Shown: positions 19,102 through 27,451 of the stretch, piece after piece
How the letters are laid out: the number at the start of each line of letters is the position of its first letter
Numbering within the stretch: the stretch's first letter is position 1
Origin: UBA11606 sp965243715
Lineage (GTDB): Bacteria > Actinomycetota > Acidimicrobiia > Acidimicrobiales > Aldehydirespiratoraceae
NCBI GenBank assembly: GCA_965243715.1
Contig: CBDEVU010000009.1
Span: 310,001 to 374,000 of the forward strand
Direction: 5' to 3'
Length of the DNA: 64,000 nucleotides
Notes under the pieces: generated by a model
What the model was told of the DNA's origin: nothing
The model's input: only the letters and a program-made list of their open reading frames with translations
Database searches by the model: none
Position numbers and translations under genes: made by a program

Positions 19102-21060
19102 TTACTCGTCGAGGCAGGTGATTTCCAGCAGCTTGAGGCCGAAGCGACGGGCCCGACTCATGCCGATGCCGCCGATGGTCGCCAGTTCTTCGATGTTACA
19201 TGGCCGCGTGCGGGCGAGTTCCGCGACCGCGCGATCAGAGAGCACCGCGGTGGGGGCGACGTCGGAGATCTTGGCTGTGTCATCGCGCCAGATCAGCAAT
19301 TCGTCATGCACCAGTTGGCGCTGTTGTTGATCGGTGACTGTGAGGTCGACCGCCGGTACTGACGCGATTCGGGCCCGCAGGTTGGCAATCGATGGGCGGT
19401 CGTCGGGAAGTGGTTCGGCGTTGCCGTGGAAGGCATCGAGCCACGGTGACGGCTGCCGTTCAACGAGTGAATCGCTAAGCATCCGACTGTTGCACCATGA
19501 AAGGTGGAGTTCTCGTTCGGCTCTTGTGGCGGCCACATAAAGCAGTCGTTGCTCCTCGGCGCGGGCCGCCGCTGTGCGGGCGAACACGCTCGGAACGTAG
19601 CCCTCTTCGATGCCGACGAGATGAACGATCGGCCACTCGAGGCCTTTCGCCGCATGAAAGGTCGTGAGTTCGACCCCGTCAGCCCACGCATTGACTCGGT
19701 CGTCGGGGCGAAGAGACGACAAGAACTCATCGACTGTGGCTCGCCGTTCGAGTTCGAGGTGGTCGCGGGCGATGTCGAGGAAGGCATTGAGCATTGCCTG
19801 GCGTTCTTCACTCAGGTTGGCCACCAACGCATCGGGAAGCCCGGTTGTGGCGTCGGCCAATACAACGGCCAAACGCTGCGAGCCATCCCATTCGTCGATC
19901 AGGCCCATGATTTCGGGCCGTCGCAGCAGAGCCCCATCGCCGCCTGAACGAGTGGGGATTCCGGCCTTTTCTAGGGCCGCGCGGATGGTGGGGAGTTGGG
20001 CGTTCGTGCGAGCGAGGATCGCTTGATGGCGCCAGGGCGCTCCGGGTTTGTGCCGCCCGCGGACTGATCGAGCGATCGCCGTGGCTTCGCTGTGGCCTGC
20101 TAGTTCGCGAACGGTTGGTTCGTCGCCTGGCGGGAGGGCTGACGATTGTGGCTCGATCATAAGCACTTGGGCGACGGCATCAAGGATTTCTGGGGTTGAG
20201 CGGAAATTGGTGCGTAGGTGAAGTACCGCCGGGTTGGGAAGATGCTCGTCAATCTTGTTCAAGAGGTCGGGTTCAGCCCCGTTCCAGCCGTAGATCGCCT
20301 GATTAGGATCGCCTACGATGACCAACGATGAGTCCTTGCCCAGCCAGGATTTGAGCAGCGCGAATTGGAGCGGATTGACGTCCTGGAACTCATCGACGAG
20401 AAGGTGACGGTGGCGCCACCGTTGAGCCGCGCCGAATTTCTCATCGTCAGTCATTGTCTGATGGCACAAGGAAAGGATGTCGTCGAAATCGATGAGATTC
20501 TGCTTGCGTTTCGCCTCGTCGTAGTCGGCGTAGATGCGGGCGGTGAAGCCGCCGTTGCGGGGTGGTCGTCGACGTGCCGCACCCGCGGCCGCAGGGTAGG
20601 CCTCGGGGGTAATGAGCCGAGCGCGGGCCCAGCCGATTTCAACGTCTAGGTCAGCTATCGTTGCTCGGTCAATCTCTCGGTTGTGCTGAGCTAGAAAAGT
20701 CCTGCGGCGCTCGAGAAGTTCGGGCGCTTTACGGTTATTATCGGCCCAGTGGTTGCGCAAGATGGCCAGCGAGACGGAATGGAAGGTGCCCGCGGCCACC
20801 GCATCTCGTAAACCGAGGGCACGGGTTCGGCGGCGCAATTCGCTAGCCGCGCGACGGGTGAAAGTCACAGCCAGGACCTGGCGAGGGTCAACCGCGCCGG
20901 TCGCTGACTGCCAAGCGATGCGACGGGTGATGACGCGGGTTTTACCGGAACCGGCTCCAGCGATCACACAGAGAGGAGTGGCCGAGGTTGTAACCGCGTC
21001 GCGTTGTTCGGCGGTTAGGTCCTCTAGCAGGACGTCGGCGTCGTCTAGGTGCCCGAGCAC
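19102..21060 (-). CDS. UvrD2-like SF1 DNA helicase with HRDC domain
   Basis: A superfamily 1A helicase. 'LCVIAGAGSGKTRVITRRIA' holds Walker A, 'LAVTFTRRAASELR' motif Ia, 'HLLVDEFQDVNPLQFALL' motif II, 'VIVGDPNQAIYGWNGA' motif III, 'NFRSTPEIL' motif IV, 'TTFHAAKGLEWPIVHLVG' motif V and 'LLYVAATRAERELHLSW' motif VI. The last 75 residues look like an HRDC domain, ending 'LATIGGIGMSRARRFGLKLL'. This matches mycobacterial UvrD2, except that the four-cysteine zinc motif between core and HRDC is absent, which explains the shorter 652 residues. The start is GTG. Role: DNA unwinding in repair or replication restart. Confidence 0.88.
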   Translation of the reverse strand: MLGHLDDADVLLEDLTAEQRDAVTTSATPLCVIAGAGSGKTRVITRRIAWQSATGAVDPRQVLAVTFTRRAASELRRRTRALGLRDAVAAGTFHSVSLAILRNHWADNNRKAPELLERRRTFLAQHNREIDRATIADLDVEIGWARARLITPEAYPAAAGAARRRPPRNGGFTARIYADYDEAKRKQNLIDFDDILSLCHQTMTDDEKFGAAQRWRHRHLLVDEFQDVNPLQFALLKSWLGKDSSLVIVGDPNQAIYGWNGAEPDLLNKIDEHLPNPAVLHLRTNFRSTPEILDAVAQVLMIEPQSSALPPGDEPTVRELAGHSEATAIARSVRGRHKPGAPWRHQAILARTNAQLPTIRAALEKAGIPTRSGGDGALLRRPEIMGLIDEWDGSQRLAVVLADATTGLPDALVANLSEERQAMLNAFLDIARDHLELERRATVDEFLSSLRPDDRVNAWADGVELTTFHAAKGLEWPIVHLVGIEEGYVPSVFARTAAARAEEQRLLYVAATRAERELHLSWCNSRMLSDSLVERQPSPWLDAFHGNAEPLPDDRPSIANLRARIASVPAVDLTVTDQQQRQLVHDELLIWRDDTAKISDVAPTAVLSDRAVAELARTRPCNIEELATIGGIGMSRARRFGLKLLEITCLDE

Positions 21061-21107
21061 CCAAGGACTCTACCTAGTTTGCGTCGGTCGTTCGCTAGGG
21101 TCGACGT

Positions 21108-21452
21108 ATGGAACTGGTTCCTCGGTCGCCCTTCGAGGACCTCGTTGCGGACGCACTCGATTCGCTGCCAGCAGAATTAGGTCAACTTATGGAAAACGTA
21201 GCTGTGGTGGTCGAGGATAGACACCCAACCGAAGACCTCTTGGGCTTGTACGAGGGCATACCGCTCACCGAACGCGAAGACTACGGCGGCTTGGTGATGC
21301 CAGACGTCATCACTCTCTACCGGATGCCGCTGTGTGAATCCGTGGCTGACGTCCACCACTTGAACGAAGAAATAAGGATCACGGTCGTCCATGAGGTCGC
21401 CCATCACTTCGGTATTGACGACGATTCCCTCCACGCGTGGGGTTGGGGGTGA
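21108..21452 (+). CDS. Zincin-like metallopeptidase family protein (Zincin_1)
   Basis: A 114-residue protein ending with 'VVHEVAHHFGIDDDSLHAWGW'-type sequence, in which HEVAHH followed by the downstream Asp/His provides the zinc site of the small Zincin_1 (PF06262-type) family. Earlier features are 'PEDLGLYEG'-like 'DLLGLYEGIPLTERE' and 'ITLYRMPL', also typical of the family. Activity has not generally been demonstrated for these proteins. It starts at ATG and is divergent to the helicase gene, 47 bases apart. The guanidinobutyrase gene follows after 22 bases. Confidence 0.8.
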   Translation: MELVPRSPFEDLVADALDSLPAELGQLMENVAVVVEDRHPTEDLLGLYEGIPLTEREDYGGLVMPDVITLYRMPLCESVADVHHLNEEIRITVVHEVAHHFGIDDDSLHAWGWG

Positions 21453-21474
21453 ACCGGCGCGGTAAAGTCCAAAC

Positions 21475-22422
21475 ATGACGAATCCTCAACCGCTGGGAGG
21501 CAACGAGATGCCCCGGTTCGCGGGGATCACCACCTTCATGAGGTTGCCGGGCAGCGGCCAACCACAAGATCTCGATGTTGGAGTTTTTGGCGTGCCGTTT
21601 GATCTCGGCACGTCGAACCGGCCTGGGGCGCGCTTTGGGCCGCGCGGGATCCGCGAAGAGTCGGTAATGATTCGGCCGTACAACATGGCCACACGTTCGG
21701 CACCGTTCGACAGTCTTCGTATCGACGACCTCGGCGACATCGCGACCAACGCCTTCAACAAGGACGACTCGATCATTCGCATCGAGGCCTACGTCGATAA
21801 CCTCATGGCTTACGATCTAATCACGGTGGCGATGGGCGGCGACCACACCGTCGTGCTGCCGATCCTTCGGGCGCTCACGAAGAAGCATGGACCCCTCGGC
21901 TTGGTCCATATCGATGCTCACACCGATGTCAACGATGATATGTTCGGCGAAAAGATCACCCACGGCACGCCGTTTCGGCGGGCGGTCGAAGAAGGCCTCC
22001 TCGACGGCGATCGAGTAGTTCAGATCGGGGTGCGCGGTACCGGTTATTCGCCCGACGACTTCGACTGGGGGCGCGAGCAAGGATTTCGGGTGGTGCAGAT
22101 CGAAGAGTGCTGGCACAAATCTCTCACCCCGCTGATGGAGGAGGTGCGGGCCAAGGTTACTGGTGGCCCCGTCTATTTGAGTTTCGATATTGACGGCCTC
22201 GATCCCTCCTTCGCCCCGGGCACGGGAACACTCGAGATTGGCGGACTCACTACTCCTCAAGGCGTTGAGATTATTCGCGGTTGCGCGGGTCTCGACATCG
22301 TTGGCTGCGACCTTGTCGAGGTGGCGCCGATCTACGACGTGTCCGGCATGACTTCGCGTATTGCTGCGGATCTCTTGTATGAAATGCTCTGTGTCTTGCC
22401 CGGCGTTGAGCAGCGCCACTGA
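21475..22422 (+). CDS. Ureohydrolase: guanidinobutyrase/agmatinase family
   Basis: An arginase/agmatinase-fold enzyme of 315 residues. The manganese ligands are in 'MGGDHTVVLPIL', 'VHIDAHTDVNDDMFG' and 'YLSFDIDGLDPSFAPGTGTLE'. The N-terminus 'PLGGNEMPRFAGITTFMRLP' is typical of guanidinobutyrase and guanidinopropionase rather than of short agmatinases. These enzymes remove urea from a guanidino compound to give an amine. The next gene is a class III aminotransferase, so a route 4-guanidinobutyrate to GABA to succinate semialdehyde, or 3-guanidinopropionate to beta-alanine and onward, is a good inference. Agmatine to putrescine is the main alternative. The start is ATG. Confidence 0.85.
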   Translation: MTNPQPLGGNEMPRFAGITTFMRLPGSGQPQDLDVGVFGVPFDLGTSNRPGARFGPRGIREESVMIRPYNMATRSAPFDSLRIDDLGDIATNAFNKDDSIIRIEAYVDNLMAYDLITVAMGGDHTVVLPILRALTKKHGPLGLVHIDAHTDVNDDMFGEKITHGTPFRRAVEEGLLDGDRVVQIGVRGTGYSPDDFDWGREQGFRVVQIEECWHKSLTPLMEEVRAKVTGGPVYLSFDIDGLDPSFAPGTGTLEIGGLTTPQGVEIIRGCAGLDIVGCDLVEVAPIYDVSGMTSRIAADLLYEMLCVLPGVEQRH

Positions 22423-22434
22423 TCGGAGAGTCAC

Positions 22435-23643
22435 ATGAGCCAACTTCTACATCCTTTCACCCCTCCCGCCAAGAACACCGACAACTTCGTCAACATCGTT
22501 TCGGGCCAGGGTTCTGTGCTCACCCTTGCCGATGGCCGAGAGATTCTCGACGCCATGGCCTCGCTTTGGTACTGCAACGTTGGCTACAACCACCCCAAGG
22601 TGAACGCAGCCATCATCGAACAGTTGGGCAAGATTCACGCTCATCACATTTTCGACCCGTTCACCAACGACCTCGCCGAGCGGGCCGCGGCCGCCATTTC
22701 GGCTCGGGCTCCCATGCCGGACGGCAAAGTGTTTCTCGCTCAGAGTGGTTCCGAAGCGGTTGACACCGCGCTCAAACTCGCCAGGGCCGCTCAGGTTCAG
22801 GCCGGCCATCCCGAAAAGCGCATCATCATCTCGCGCACCAAGGGTTATCACGGGACTAACTACGGCGGGACTTCCGCGCAGGGCTTTGAGGAGTATCGGC
22901 GGGGGTGGGGCGAACTTGTGCCCCACCACTTGCACGTACCGGGGGACGACGTGGAGGCGTTGGCCTCGGTGTTCGCCGAGCAAGGGGCGGAGATCGCCGC
23001 GGTGATCAGCGAACCGCTCCAGGGTGCGGGTGGGGTGATTCCGCCGACCCCGGGCTACCTTGAAGCCATTCGTCGCCTCTGTACCGAACATGGCGCGTAC
23101 TACATCAGCGACGAAGTCATCTGCGGCTTCGGTCGACTGGGCAAATGGTCCGGGGCTGAGTTCTACGGGGTGCGACCCGACATGATGACCTTCGCCAAGG
23201 CGGTCACCTCCGGGTACGTACCGTTGAGCGGGGTAGTCGTGGGGCCAGCCCCGCGGGCCGCGCTGGAAAGCAACCCGGACTGGAAGCTTGATCACGGGTT
23301 CACTTACTCGGGCCATCAACTCGCCTGCGTCGCCGCGCTGGCGTGCATTGAGGTCACCGAAGAGGAGGGCTTGCTGGAGAGAGCCGTCGAACTCGGGGAA
23401 CGGCTGCGCTCGGGTCTGCAGTCGCTTGTCGACGATGGGCTCTACGCCGGGCTGCGCGGCGCTGGTTTCGTCTGGGCGTTGCAGACGCACGAACATCAGG
23501 TGCCAGTTGACGTGCGTAACGACATTTTGGCCCGCGGGGTAATCGTGCGTCCGATGGTCGAGTCCCTGGGTTTTTGCCCCCCGCTGGTGAGCACCGAAAG
23601 CCAGATCGATCAGATGGTCGACACCGCGGCGGCCGTGATCTAA
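22435..23643 (+). CDS. Class III PLP-dependent aminotransferase (omega-amino acid type)
   Basis: A fold-type I aminotransferase of subgroup III. 'FLAQSGSEAVDTALKLAR' binds the phosphate of PLP, 'ISDEVICGFGRLGKW' contains the Asp pairing with the PLP nitrogen, and 'MMTFAKAVTSGYVPLSG' contains the Schiff-base Lys. Typical substrates are GABA, beta-alanine or putrescine. It is 402 residues, slightly shorter than many family members. It starts at ATG 22435, preceded by GGAGAG and 12 bases after the ureohydrolase, so the two form an operon for use of guanidino compounds. The TPP riboswitch for thiBPQ begins about 20 bases after its stop. Confidence 0.87.
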   Translation: MSQLLHPFTPPAKNTDNFVNIVSGQGSVLTLADGREILDAMASLWYCNVGYNHPKVNAAIIEQLGKIHAHHIFDPFTNDLAERAAAAISARAPMPDGKVFLAQSGSEAVDTALKLARAAQVQAGHPEKRIIISRTKGYHGTNYGGTSAQGFEEYRRGWGELVPHHLHVPGDDVEALASVFAEQGAEIAAVISEPLQGAGGVIPPTPGYLEAIRRLCTEHGAYYISDEVICGFGRLGKWSGAEFYGVRPDMMTFAKAVTSGYVPLSGVVVGPAPRAALESNPDWKLDHGFTYSGHQLACVAALACIEVTEEEGLLERAVELGERLRSGLQSLVDDGLYAGLRGAGFVWALQTHEHQVPVDVRNDILARGVIVRPMVESLGFCPPLVSTESQIDQMVDTAAAVI

Positions 23644-23664
23644 CGGTAGACTAAGAGCACAACC

Positions 23665-23757
23665 AATCCGGGGAGCTCGGGCAGCCGGGCTGAGAGGTCG
23701 ACCATTTGCGTCGACGACCCGACCGAACCTGATCTGGGTAATTCCAGCGGAGGAAGC
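23665..23757 (+). ncRNA. TPP (thi-box) riboswitch
   Basis: The leader carries the thi-box core: GGGGAGC near the 5' end, CTGAGA at 23690-23695, and AACCTGATCTGG at 23726-23737 followed by GTAATTCCAGCGGAGGAA. These are the conserved pyrimidine- and pyrophosphate-binding helices. P3 is closed by GTCGAC-type complementary stretches around 23697-23716. The 3' end GCGGAGGAA contains the ribosome-binding site of thiB (GGAGG at 23749-23753, five bases before ATG 23759). TPP binding should therefore hide the site and turn off translation. No poly-T terminator is seen, which also favours translational control. Confidence 0.95.
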
Positions 23758-23758
23758 A

Positions 23759-24817
23759 ATGAAAAATATAACCCTTGCCTTGTTGGCCATCTTCGGCCTT
23801 GTTGCTGCGGCGTGCGGCGACGAACCGATCTCTATCGACGGACCGGTCTCTATCGACGATCCGGTCTCTATCGACGGCACCACGATCACCTTGATTACCC
23901 ACGACTCGTTCAATCTGAGCGACCACGTGCTCGCCGCGTTCACCGCGGAGACGGGAGTCACCGTAGAGCTACTAGCCGCGGGAGCTGCGGGAACCATGGT
24001 TAGCGAGGCCATCCTCACCAAGGACACCCCGCTGGCTGACGTCATGTTTGGTATTGACAACACCTTCCTGCAGCGGGGGCTCGACAACGACCTGTTCGAG
24101 CCCTATGAGTCGGTGAACATTGGCGATGTGGCCGACGGTCTTGATCTCGACGGCAAGCATCGCGTTACGCCCATCGACTTTGGCGACGTGTGCGTCAACT
24201 ATTGGATCGATGCCGTTCCGTCCGTTCCTAGCTCCCTTAGTGACCTCACCGATCCGGCGTTTGCGAACCAACTCGTGGTCCAGAGTCCCGAGTCATCGTC
24301 GCCGGGGTTGGCTTTCCTGCTCGCCACGATTAAGGGCACCGACGACTGGGAGCAGTACTGGACGGATCTGGTCACTAACGGGGTCAGTGTTACATCGGGC
24401 TGGGAAGACGCCTACTACGGCGAGTTCACGGCAGGGGGCGGTGATCGCTCGCTGGTTGTGTCGTACGCCACGAGTCCACCCGCGGAGGTGATCTTCGCCG
24501 ATCCGCCTGTCGATACCGCACCAACCGGCGTACTGCTTGATTCGTGTTTTCGCCAGATCGAGTTCGCTGGCGTGTTAGCTGGTACCGACCATCCCGAAGC
24601 GGCGGGTGCCCTAATCGACTTCATGCTGTCGCCGACGTTCCAAGAGGACATCCCCGGCAACATGTTCGTGTTCCCATCGGTCGACGGAACCACGCTTCCG
24701 CCCGAGTTCGTGGAGTTCGGCGAAGTGGCCGAGAATCCGCACATCATTGATCCCGAAGAGATCGAAAAGAACCGTGACGAATGGGTGGATCGTTGGGTCG
24801 AGATCGTACTCGGCTGA
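23759..24817 (+). CDS. thiB: Thiamine ABC transporter substrate-binding lipoprotein ThiB
   Basis: The first 20 residues form a lipoprotein signal (LVAAAC, Cys near 19). The mature part is a type 2 periplasmic-binding fold of the ThiB group: 'TLITHDSFNLSDHVLAAF', 'PLADVMFGIDNTFL' and 'VTPIDFGDVCVNYW'. It binds thiamine or its phosphates and delivers them to ThiP-ThiQ. The TPP riboswitch directly upstream supports the substrate. Between the lipid-anchored Cys and the folded domain lies a threefold repeat of the sextet (I/V)SID(G/D)P encoded by three 18-base repeats, probably a flexible spacer. The start is ATG with GGAGG inside the riboswitch. Its TGA overlaps the ATG of thiP. Confidence 0.93.
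   Translation: MKNITLALLAIFGLVAAACGDEPISIDGPVSIDDPVSIDGTTITLITHDSFNLSDHVLAAFTAETGVTVELLAAGAAGTMVSEAILTKDTPLADVMFGIDNTFLQRGLDNDLFEPYESVNIGDVADGLDLDGKHRVTPIDFGDVCVNYWIDAVPSVPSSLSDLTDPAFANQLVVQSPESSSPGLAFLLATIKGTDDWEQYWTDLVTNGVSVTSGWEDAYYGEFTAGGGDRSLVVSYATSPPAEVIFADPPVDTAPTGVLLDSCFRQIEFAGVLAGTDHPEAAGALIDFMLSPTFQEDIPGNMFVFPSVDGTTLPPEFVEFGEVAENPHIIDPEEIEKNRDEWVDRWVEIVLG
23825..23878 (+). repeat. 18-bp tandem repeat, three copies, in thiB
   Basis: Three adjacent copies of ccgrtctctatcgacgrn occupy 23825-23842, 23843-23860 and 23861-23878. They differ at only a few bases and keep the reading frame, adding six residues per copy to the spacer behind the lipidated Cys. Confidence 0.95.
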
Positions 24818-26418
24818 TGACTCGGCTGGCGAGCACTGTGACGGTGCTCGTCCCCGCCGCCTTTCTTGTTACCTTCTTCGTTTATCCCACGCTGTCGATT
24901 CTCGATCAGGGGTTGGGTAGCGAGGGACTCGCTGCCCTCGGCGATCTGGCGGGCTCTGAGCGTCAACGAGCCGTGCTGTGGTTCACCCTGTGGCAGGCCG
25001 TGGTCTCCACCGTGGCCACGTTGGTCCTCGGACTGCCCGCGGCCGCCATCGTGGCTGGGCTTTCCGAGCGGCGTCGTCGGATGGTGCGAGCCCTAGTGAC
25101 GGTGCCGTTCGTGTTGCCGACGGTGGTGGTGGCCGGTGCGTTCGAGGGCGTCTTCGATCGTTTTGGCCTCGACGACGGAACGTTACGCCTACATCACACG
25201 GTGTGGGCCATCCTGATCGCTCACGTTTTTTTCAACTATGCGGTGGTCGTGCGCACCGTCGGATCGTTTTGGGCCGGTCTTGATGGTCGACTCGAGGATC
25301 AGGCTCGGACCCTCGGCGCGACACGGTGGCGGACGTTTCGCGAGGTGACCTTCCCTCGATTGCGCCCCGCGATTGCGTCGGCAAGTGCGATCGTTTTTTT
25401 GTTCTCCTTCACCTCGTTTGGAGTGGTGCTGATTCTGGGAGGACCGCGGCGGGCGACCCTCGAGACCGAGATCTATCGTTTTGCCGTTACCCGTACCGAT
25501 TTGACTTCGGCCTCGGCCCTTGCCTCGGTGCAGTTGATCGCCGTCCTCGGTCTCGTAGTGGCGACCACCGCCCTCGAACGCCGTCGCGGCACGGCGACCC
25601 GCTGCGCCCGCCCCGCCAGCCACCAACCCCGCCCCCTCACCAAAGGTGCCACGCTCGCCGGAGGAGTGTTGCTACTAGTGCTGCCGATTGTGGTGTTGGT
25701 GGAGCGGTCATTGGCGACAGGGGGAGGGTATGGGTTCGGCCATTATCGGGCTCTAGGGGAGCGGGTCCGGCAACTGCCAGCGCCGGCGGTCACCGCGTTG
25801 GGGAACTCGCTTGTTTTTGCTGTCGTCGCCACAGCAATGGCGGTGGTAATCGGCGTGCTGGCATCTCTGGTGGTGGTTCATGGTCGCCGAGGCCTATCGC
25901 GGGTCTTTGATCTCGGGCTTACCCTCCCGCTTGGAACGTCCGCGGTCACGATTGGCTTTGGCATCCTGATTGCCTTGGATGAGCCGCCCCTCGACTTGCG
26001 GACATCGTGGTGGATCATCCCGATTGCCCACGCCCTAGTCGGGGTTCCGTTCGTTATTCGTACTCTTGTCCCCACCCTTCGTGCCATCGATCCAACCCTT
26101 AGGGAAGCGGCGGCCGTGTTAGGAGCCCATCGGTGGCGAGTGCGACGCGAGATCGACCTCCCGATCGGTGCTCGGAGCCTCGTTGTGGGGGCGGGCTTTG
26201 CTTTTGCGGTATCCCTCGGTGAGTTTGGGGCCACTTCGTTTCTGCCCCGCCGCCCGGAGAACCTCACCGCTCCTGTTGCCCTGTTCCGACTACTGGCCAC
26301 CCCCGGCGATATTCTGCGAGGTCAAGCAATGGCGCTGGCCGTGGTATTGATGGTGCTCGTCGCAATCTCGGTCTTCGCCATCGAGTCATCGCGCCATTCC
26401 GCCGAGGCTGGGCTGTGA
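24817..26418 (+). CDS. thiP: Thiamine ABC transporter permease ThiP
   Basis: A 533-residue membrane protein with two permease halves, each with about six hydrophobic segments and one EAA-type loop. The first loop is near 'LEDQARTLGATRWRTFREVT', the second near 'LREAAAVLGAHRWRVRREI'. The fused two-half architecture is that of ThiP (and of FbpB-type iron permeases); the riboswitch-controlled operon decides for thiamine. ATG 24817 overlaps the thiB stop in TGATGA, which indicates translational coupling; a longer frame starts at 24781 but lies within thiB. The stop TGA at 26416 sits inside the first unit of a 16-bp tandem repeat. Confidence 0.92.
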   Translation: MTRLASTVTVLVPAAFLVTFFVYPTLSILDQGLGSEGLAALGDLAGSERQRAVLWFTLWQAVVSTVATLVLGLPAAAIVAGLSERRRRMVRALVTVPFVLPTVVVAGAFEGVFDRFGLDDGTLRLHHTVWAILIAHVFFNYAVVVRTVGSFWAGLDGRLEDQARTLGATRWRTFREVTFPRLRPAIASASAIVFLFSFTSFGVVLILGGPRRATLETEIYRFAVTRTDLTSASALASVQLIAVLGLVVATTALERRRGTATRCARPASHQPRPLTKGATLAGGVLLLVLPIVVLVERSLATGGGYGFGHYRALGERVRQLPAPAVTALGNSLVFAVVATAMAVVIGVLASLVVVHGRRGLSRVFDLGLTLPLGTSAVTIGFGILIALDEPPLDLRTSWWIIPIAHALVGVPFVIRTLVPTLRAIDPTLREAAAVLGAHRWRVRREIDLPIGARSLVVGAGFAFAVSLGEFGATSFLPRRPENLTAPVALFRLLATPGDILRGQAMALAVVLMVLVAISVFAIESSRHSAEAGL

Positions 26419-26458
26419 TGCTTGAGGGCTGTGATGATTGAGGGCTGTGATGCTTGAG
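26411..26458 (+). repeat. 16-bp tandem triplication across the thiP stop / thiQ start
   Basis: Three copies of ggctgtgatgcttgag (the middle copy has one change) lie at 26411-26426, 26427-26442 and 26443-26458. Each contains TGATG, that is a TGA stop overlapped with an ATG, and TTGAG followed by GG, which serves as a weak ribosome-binding site for the next ATG. Only the third ATG (26450) opens thiQ. The first two open seven-codon frames that end in TGA shortly after the next ATG. Confidence 0.95.
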
Positions 26459-27442
26459 GTTCGTAACGTCGGTGTCCGCTTCGGTTCGGTGCTCGCCGTC
26501 GATGCCGTGGATCTGACCCTGGCCGAAGGCGAACGGTTGGCGCTGCTCGGGCCGAGTGGCTGCGGCAAGTCGACCCTGCTGCGCGCCATGGCCGGACTCG
26601 AACCGGCTCACACCGGCGAAATCCGGCTCGATGGAGTGTCAATTACCTCTCACGAACCCCACCAACGACCCTTCGGCTTGATGTTTCAAGATCACGCCCT
26701 GTTCCCGCACCGTAACGTGGCCGCCAACGTTTCCTTCGGGCTTCGTATGGCGGGGATCGATCCGGCCGAACGTCAGCGTCGGACCGCCGAGTTGCTCGCG
26801 CTAGTTGAACTCGCGGGCTACGGCGACCGTGATGTCACGACCCTGTCCGGCGGCGAAGCTCAGCGAGTGGCCTTGGCCCGTGCCCTCGCCCCATCGCCTC
26901 GAGTTTTACTCCTTGATGAACCGCTCGGCTCGCTTGATCGGCGTCTGCGCGACCAACTCATTGATCAACTTCCTCGGGTTCTTGACGTTACGGGAACGGC
27001 GGCCATCCACGTCACCCACGACCATGAGGAGGCATTCGCGATCGGCGACCGCCTAGCGGTGATGGCGGCTGGTCGCCTAGTACAGGTCGGTACGCCCCGA
27101 TACGTATGGTCTCGGCCCCAAACTCCGGCGATCGCTCGATTCCTCGGCCACGCCAACATAGTCGAGACCCCTGAGGGTGCGATCATGTGGCGAGCCGATG
27201 CCGCCGTGCCAAGCCCCACCGGTGCCTATCGAGGCATCGTTCGCGGTTCGCGTTTTCAGGGCCCGACCTCGGCGACCGCGGTTGAACTCGGCGACGGGGT
27301 CGAGGTGATTTTCGACCTCGCCGATGCTCCGTCGGTGGGCGACGAGTTTGTCTTTGACGTAGACCCCGCCCGGACCCACACGTGGCCGGACTCAGCCCCG
27401 CATGAAACGGCGGACCAAGTATATCCCCGACGAAAAACCTAG
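26450..27442 (+). CDS. thiQ: Thiamine ABC transporter ATP-binding protein ThiQ
   Basis: An ABC ATPase of 330 residues. Walker A 'LLGPSGCGKSTLLRAMAGLE' is at about 33-52, the Q-loop is in 'FGLMFQDHALFPH', the signature is 'TTLSGGEAQRVALARAL', Walker B is 'VLLLDEPLGSLD' and the switch His is in 'IHVTHDHEEAF'. About 100 residues after the ATPase core form a small strand-rich domain like the regulatory ends of related importers. It powers thiamine uptake with ThiB and ThiP. The ATG at 26450 is the third of three repeated ATGs and is preceded by TTGAGG; an upstream ATG 26438 in the same frame gives four more residues. Confidence 0.92.
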   Translation: MLEVRNVGVRFGSVLAVDAVDLTLAEGERLALLGPSGCGKSTLLRAMAGLEPAHTGEIRLDGVSITSHEPHQRPFGLMFQDHALFPHRNVAANVSFGLRMAGIDPAERQRRTAELLALVELAGYGDRDVTTLSGGEAQRVALARALAPSPRVLLLDEPLGSLDRRLRDQLIDQLPRVLDVTGTAAIHVTHDHEEAFAIGDRLAVMAAGRLVQVGTPRYVWSRPQTPAIARFLGHANIVETPEGAIMWRADAAVPSPTGAYRGIVRGSRFQGPTSATAVELGDGVEVIFDLADAPSVGDEFVFDVDPARTHTWPDSAPHETADQVYPRRKT

Positions 27443-27451
27443 GGTGACGTG

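Noticed and set aside
22447..24087. Open frame of 546 codons on the minus strand opposite the aminotransferase and thiB
   Set aside because: It is a shadow frame of GC-biased codons across two well-supported plus-strand genes and the TPP riboswitch; the sequence shows no domain pattern.
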